Positions 6,222 through 6,626 of a DNA stretch of 6,626 bases are shown here, piece after piece (positions within the stretch are counted from its first letter, which is position 1; every line of letters begins with the position of its first letter). The notes below the pieces were generated by a model. It did no database searches, was not told the DNA's origin, and saw only the letters and a list, made by a program, of their open reading frames with translations. Position numbers and translations under genes: made by a program. Origin of the DNA: Acidothermaceae bacterium (lineage in GTDB: Bacteria; Actinomycetota; Actinomycetes; Acidothermales; Acidothermaceae); contig JAICLV010000129.1 in assembly GCA_025925185.1 (NCBI GenBank), positions 1 to 6,626 on the forward strand, in the 5' to 3' direction.

Positions 6222-6626
6222 TCAGGCGGTCTTCTCCCGACGCTCCCGCTTGGCAGCCGCCGACTCGCGCGGCACGAGGGTGGGGTTGACGTTGTCGAGG
6301 ACGACCTCGCGGTTGATGACGACGCGGGCGACGTCCTTGCGGCTCGGGATGTCGTACATCACCGAGAGCAGCACCTCTTCCATGATCGCGCGCAGGCCGC
6401 GCGCGCCGGTGCCGCGCAGGATCGCCTGGTCGGCGATCGCCTCAAGGGCGTCGTCGGTGAACTCCAGCTCGACGGAGTCAAGATCGAAGAGCCGCCGGTA
6501 CTGGCGCACAAGGGCGTTCTTCGGCTCGGTGAGGATGCGGATCAGCGCCTCGCGGTCGAGGTTGGCGACGGTCGTGATGACCGGGAGCCGGCCGATGAAC
6601 TCGGGGATCATGCCGAACTTCAGCAG
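6222..6626 (-). CDS. clpX: ClpX, ATP-dependent unfoldase subunit of ClpXP, C-terminal 134 residues
   Basis: The AAA+ unfoldase ClpX forms hexamers that recognise, unfold and feed substrates to the ClpP protease in the cytoplasm. The window holds only the C-terminal part and the 5' end runs off the right edge. The visible protein begins [13 protein letters not shown], which is an internal ClpX motif, so the ATG at 6611 is not the gene start. The PEFIGR arginine corresponds to the Arg finger that contacts ATP in the next subunit. The sensor-2 motif [11 protein letters not shown] follows at visible residues 74-84, with the conserved VMYDIPS after it. The short basic tail rich in Lys, Arg and Glu is usual for actinobacterial ClpX. 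The stop TGA at 6224-6222 is followed at once by a hairpin. Confidence 0.96.
   Translation of the reverse strand: MLKFGMIPEFIGRLPVITTVANLDREALIRILTEPKNALVRQYRRLFDLDSVELEFTDDALEAIADQAILRGTGARGLRAIMEEVLLSVMYDIPSRKDVARVVINREVVLDNVNPTLVPRESAAAKRERREKTA

Noticed and set aside
6222..6611. ATG at 6611 as the start of a separate 129-aa gene
   Set aside because: The frame continues upstream as LLKFG, matching the internal ClpX sequence; this is the truncated 3' part of clpX.

Overview
This 6.6 kb window looks like a chromosomal piece of a high-GC Gram-positive bacterium (Actinomycetota). By eye about two thirds of the bases are G or C. Three genes start with no usable Shine-Dalgarno but with a TANNNT hexamer placed for leaderless transcription. 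The core genes follow the order clpX, then valS, then folC seen in Streptomyces and Mycobacterium. I cannot fix the class or genus from this alone.

Layout from right to left on the minus strand: the C-terminal part of clpX (6222-6626, running off the right edge) ends in a small GC hairpin. It is followed by a two-gene unit: a 190-aa protein with one N-terminal membrane helix (5542-6114) and a 138-aa soluble protein (5129-5545). The two overlap by an ATGA and share a conserved helical domain, so they appear to be diverged copies. Further left, on the same strand, valS (42-2681) encodes a complete valyl-tRNA synthetase. It overlaps by ATGA the first 15 codons of what is probably folC (1-45).

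Between these minus-strand blocks lie two plus-strand genes. The first (2759-4135) is a PLP-dependent tryptophanase-family enzyme whose residues at the three positions separating tryptophanase from tyrosine phenol-lyase are all of the tryptophanase kind. The second (4262-5113) is a SAM-dependent methyltransferase of the LCM/TIGR00027 family. It is preceded by an AT-rich stretch with a good extended -10 promoter. The tryptophanase gene is divergent from valS across a gap of 71-77 bp, and the methyltransferase gene converges on the 138-aa gene with 15 bp between stop codons.

Functionally the window mixes housekeeping (valine charging, ClpXP proteolysis, probably folate polyglutamylation) with accessory metabolism (tryptophan to indole, pyruvate and ammonia, plus an unassigned methylation). 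I see no RNA gene, CRISPR array, insertion sequence or phage gene. No clearly new system is evident. The points most worth checking are the paralogous pair, the solitary tryptophanase, and the repeated leaderless promoter arrangement.
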